Shown here one piece after another: positions 16,601 through 17,168 of a stretch of DNA of 17,168 nt. A program made the position numbers and the translations under genes. Origin of the DNA: Alienimonas sp043951915 (lineage in GTDB: Bacteria > Planctomycetota > Planctomycetia > Planctomycetales > Planctomycetaceae); contig NZ_JBINJD010000110.1 in the NCBI RefSeq assembly GCF_043951915.1, positions 1 to 17,168 of the forward strand. The letters are read 5' to 3'. The stretch's first letter is position 1, and every line of letters starts with the position of its first letter. A model generated the notes under the pieces. It worked only from the letters and a program-made list of their open reading frames with translations, was not told the origin of the DNA and did no database searches.

Positions 16601-16625
16601 GGCGGGCGCTCGGTCGCCGCCCGTC
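16601..16625. terminator. Hairpin between convergent genes
   Basis: GGCGGGCG (16601-16608) pairs with CGCCCGTC (16618-16625) through 8 bp including one G-T wobble, with a 9-base loop. It begins directly after the TGA of the upstream gene (16598-16600) and faces the stop of the minus-strand gene, so it may end transcripts from both sides. There is no U-tract. Confidence 0.3.
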
Positions 16626-16644
16626 CGCCCTCGCCCGCACGCCC

Positions 16645-17052
16645 TCACCCGCCGAGTGACTCGACGACCTCGGGGGTGAACACCGCCACCAGCGCCGCGC
16701 AGGCGCCGCAGGCGGCGACGGCCACCGCGGCGGAGCACAGTCGCACCGCCCCGGCGAGTTGGGCGGTGCGTTCGGAATCCTTGTCCTCTTCCCGCACGAC
16801 CGCCGCGGCGAGGGCGGCGATGACCTGCCCGAACAGCTCCGCGGCCATCGCGCCGGAGAGCGCGAGGAAGATCACGCACCAGCGGGCGGTGTTCAGTTCG
16901 AAGACCACCCCCGCCGCGACGGCCAGGGTGAGCACGAACAGGTGCCCGGCGAGCACGCCGTCCCGGCGGAACCCGAGCACCAGCCCGCGTTCCGCTTCGA
17001 TCAGCCGTTGCCGCCACGTCGCCCGACGGCGGACGCCGTGCAGCTTCCGCAC
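16645..17052 (-). CDS. DgkA-like three-helix membrane protein, probably catalytically degenerate
   Basis: At least 135 residues with three membrane segments (about 32-51, 57-86, 101-126), the size and layout of bacterial diacylglycerol kinase DgkA, which recycles diacylglycerol to phosphatidic acid at the inner membrane. The block WCVIFLALSGAMAAELFGQV corresponds to the family's active-site helix ending E-L-x-N-x-A-x-E. Here E72 is kept, but the Asn position is G75 and the second Glu position is A79. The later DMGSAAV block reads RLCSAAV. It is thus probably not an active kinase. The GTG at 17052 is one possible start; the frame stays open to the window edge (17168) with Pro/Arg-rich residues, so the true start may lie outside and the gene may be cut. 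Assignment to DgkA is by pattern only. Confidence 0.6.
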   Translation of the reverse strand: MRKLHGVRRRATWRQRLIEAERGLVLGFRRDGVLAGHLFVLTLAVAAGVVFELNTARWCVIFLALSGAMAAELFGQVIAALAAAVVREEDKDSERTAQLAGAVRLCSAAVAVAACGACAALVAVFTPEVVESLGG

Positions 17053-17168
17053 CGCCGCGATCCGCCGCGACAGCGGTCGGGACGGCCGGTCGAGGGCCCC
17101 GTCGGCGTCGCCCCGCAGCGGGACGACGGGCGCCGGTCCCGCGGGCGCCGGCCCGCCGGAGGCCTCCG

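Overview
The window reads as chromosomal DNA of a very GC-rich bacterium, most likely a member of the Planctomycetota. The support is the gene mix: a Ser/Thr kinase fused through one membrane helix to a DUF1080 domain, a Uma2-type nuclease whose N-terminus opens with the EPTWEVA/PRQG/WTEEEY pattern I associate with planctomycetes, a PrkA-YeaH-SpoVR cluster, and near-absence of strong Shine-Dalgarno sites. This assignment is inference from gene content; there is no rRNA or other taxonomic marker in the window. I see no tRNA, rRNA, CRISPR array, transposase or integrase.

Layout. (1) 61-3185, minus strand: an operon pepP-like peptidase, accB, accC, giving the biotin carboxyl carrier and biotin carboxylase of acetyl-CoA carboxylase. 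(2) 3186-3240: a short divergent promoter region holding a 36-base near-perfect palindrome. (3) 3241-5141, plus strand: larB (nickel-pincer cofactor synthesis), a small TfoX C-terminal-domain protein, and nnrD (NAD(P)HX dehydratase), the last two overlapping by ATGA and ending in an 11-bp hairpin. (4) 5247-8579, plus strand: a membrane Ser/Thr kinase with an extracytoplasmic-type DUF1080 domain, then an unknown lipoprotein. (5) 8576-8647: a triple-hairpin inverted repeat between convergent genes, whose two outer arms each supply the TAG stop of the adjoining gene. (6) 8644-9849, minus strand: aroB. (7) 9850-10279: a 430-base divergent region with a promoter candidate pointing at prkA and a tandem 17-base repeat. 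(8) 10280-16600, plus strand: prkA, a Uma2-type nuclease gene, yeaH, a possible 20-codon linking ORF, spoVR, and an unknown 168-residue protein. (9) 16645 to the right edge, minus strand: a three-helix membrane protein resembling diacylglycerol kinase but lacking key catalytic residues.

The most coherent unit is the PrkA-YeaH-SpoVR set, known in proteobacteria as a stress/starvation signalling group (YeaG kinase, YeaH VWA-like partner, YcgB/SpoVR). Here it is interrupted by a Uma2 nuclease gene whose start overlaps the prkA stop, whose codon use is less GC-biased than its neighbours, and whose N-terminal segment is duplicated. A 168-residue protein of unknown family follows spoVR by 24 bases and is the best candidate for an undescribed extra component. 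Nothing in the window looks like a complete wholly new system; the interest lies in the altered operon, the stop-codon-carrying repeat, the palindromic divergent promoter and the degenerate DgkA-like protein.
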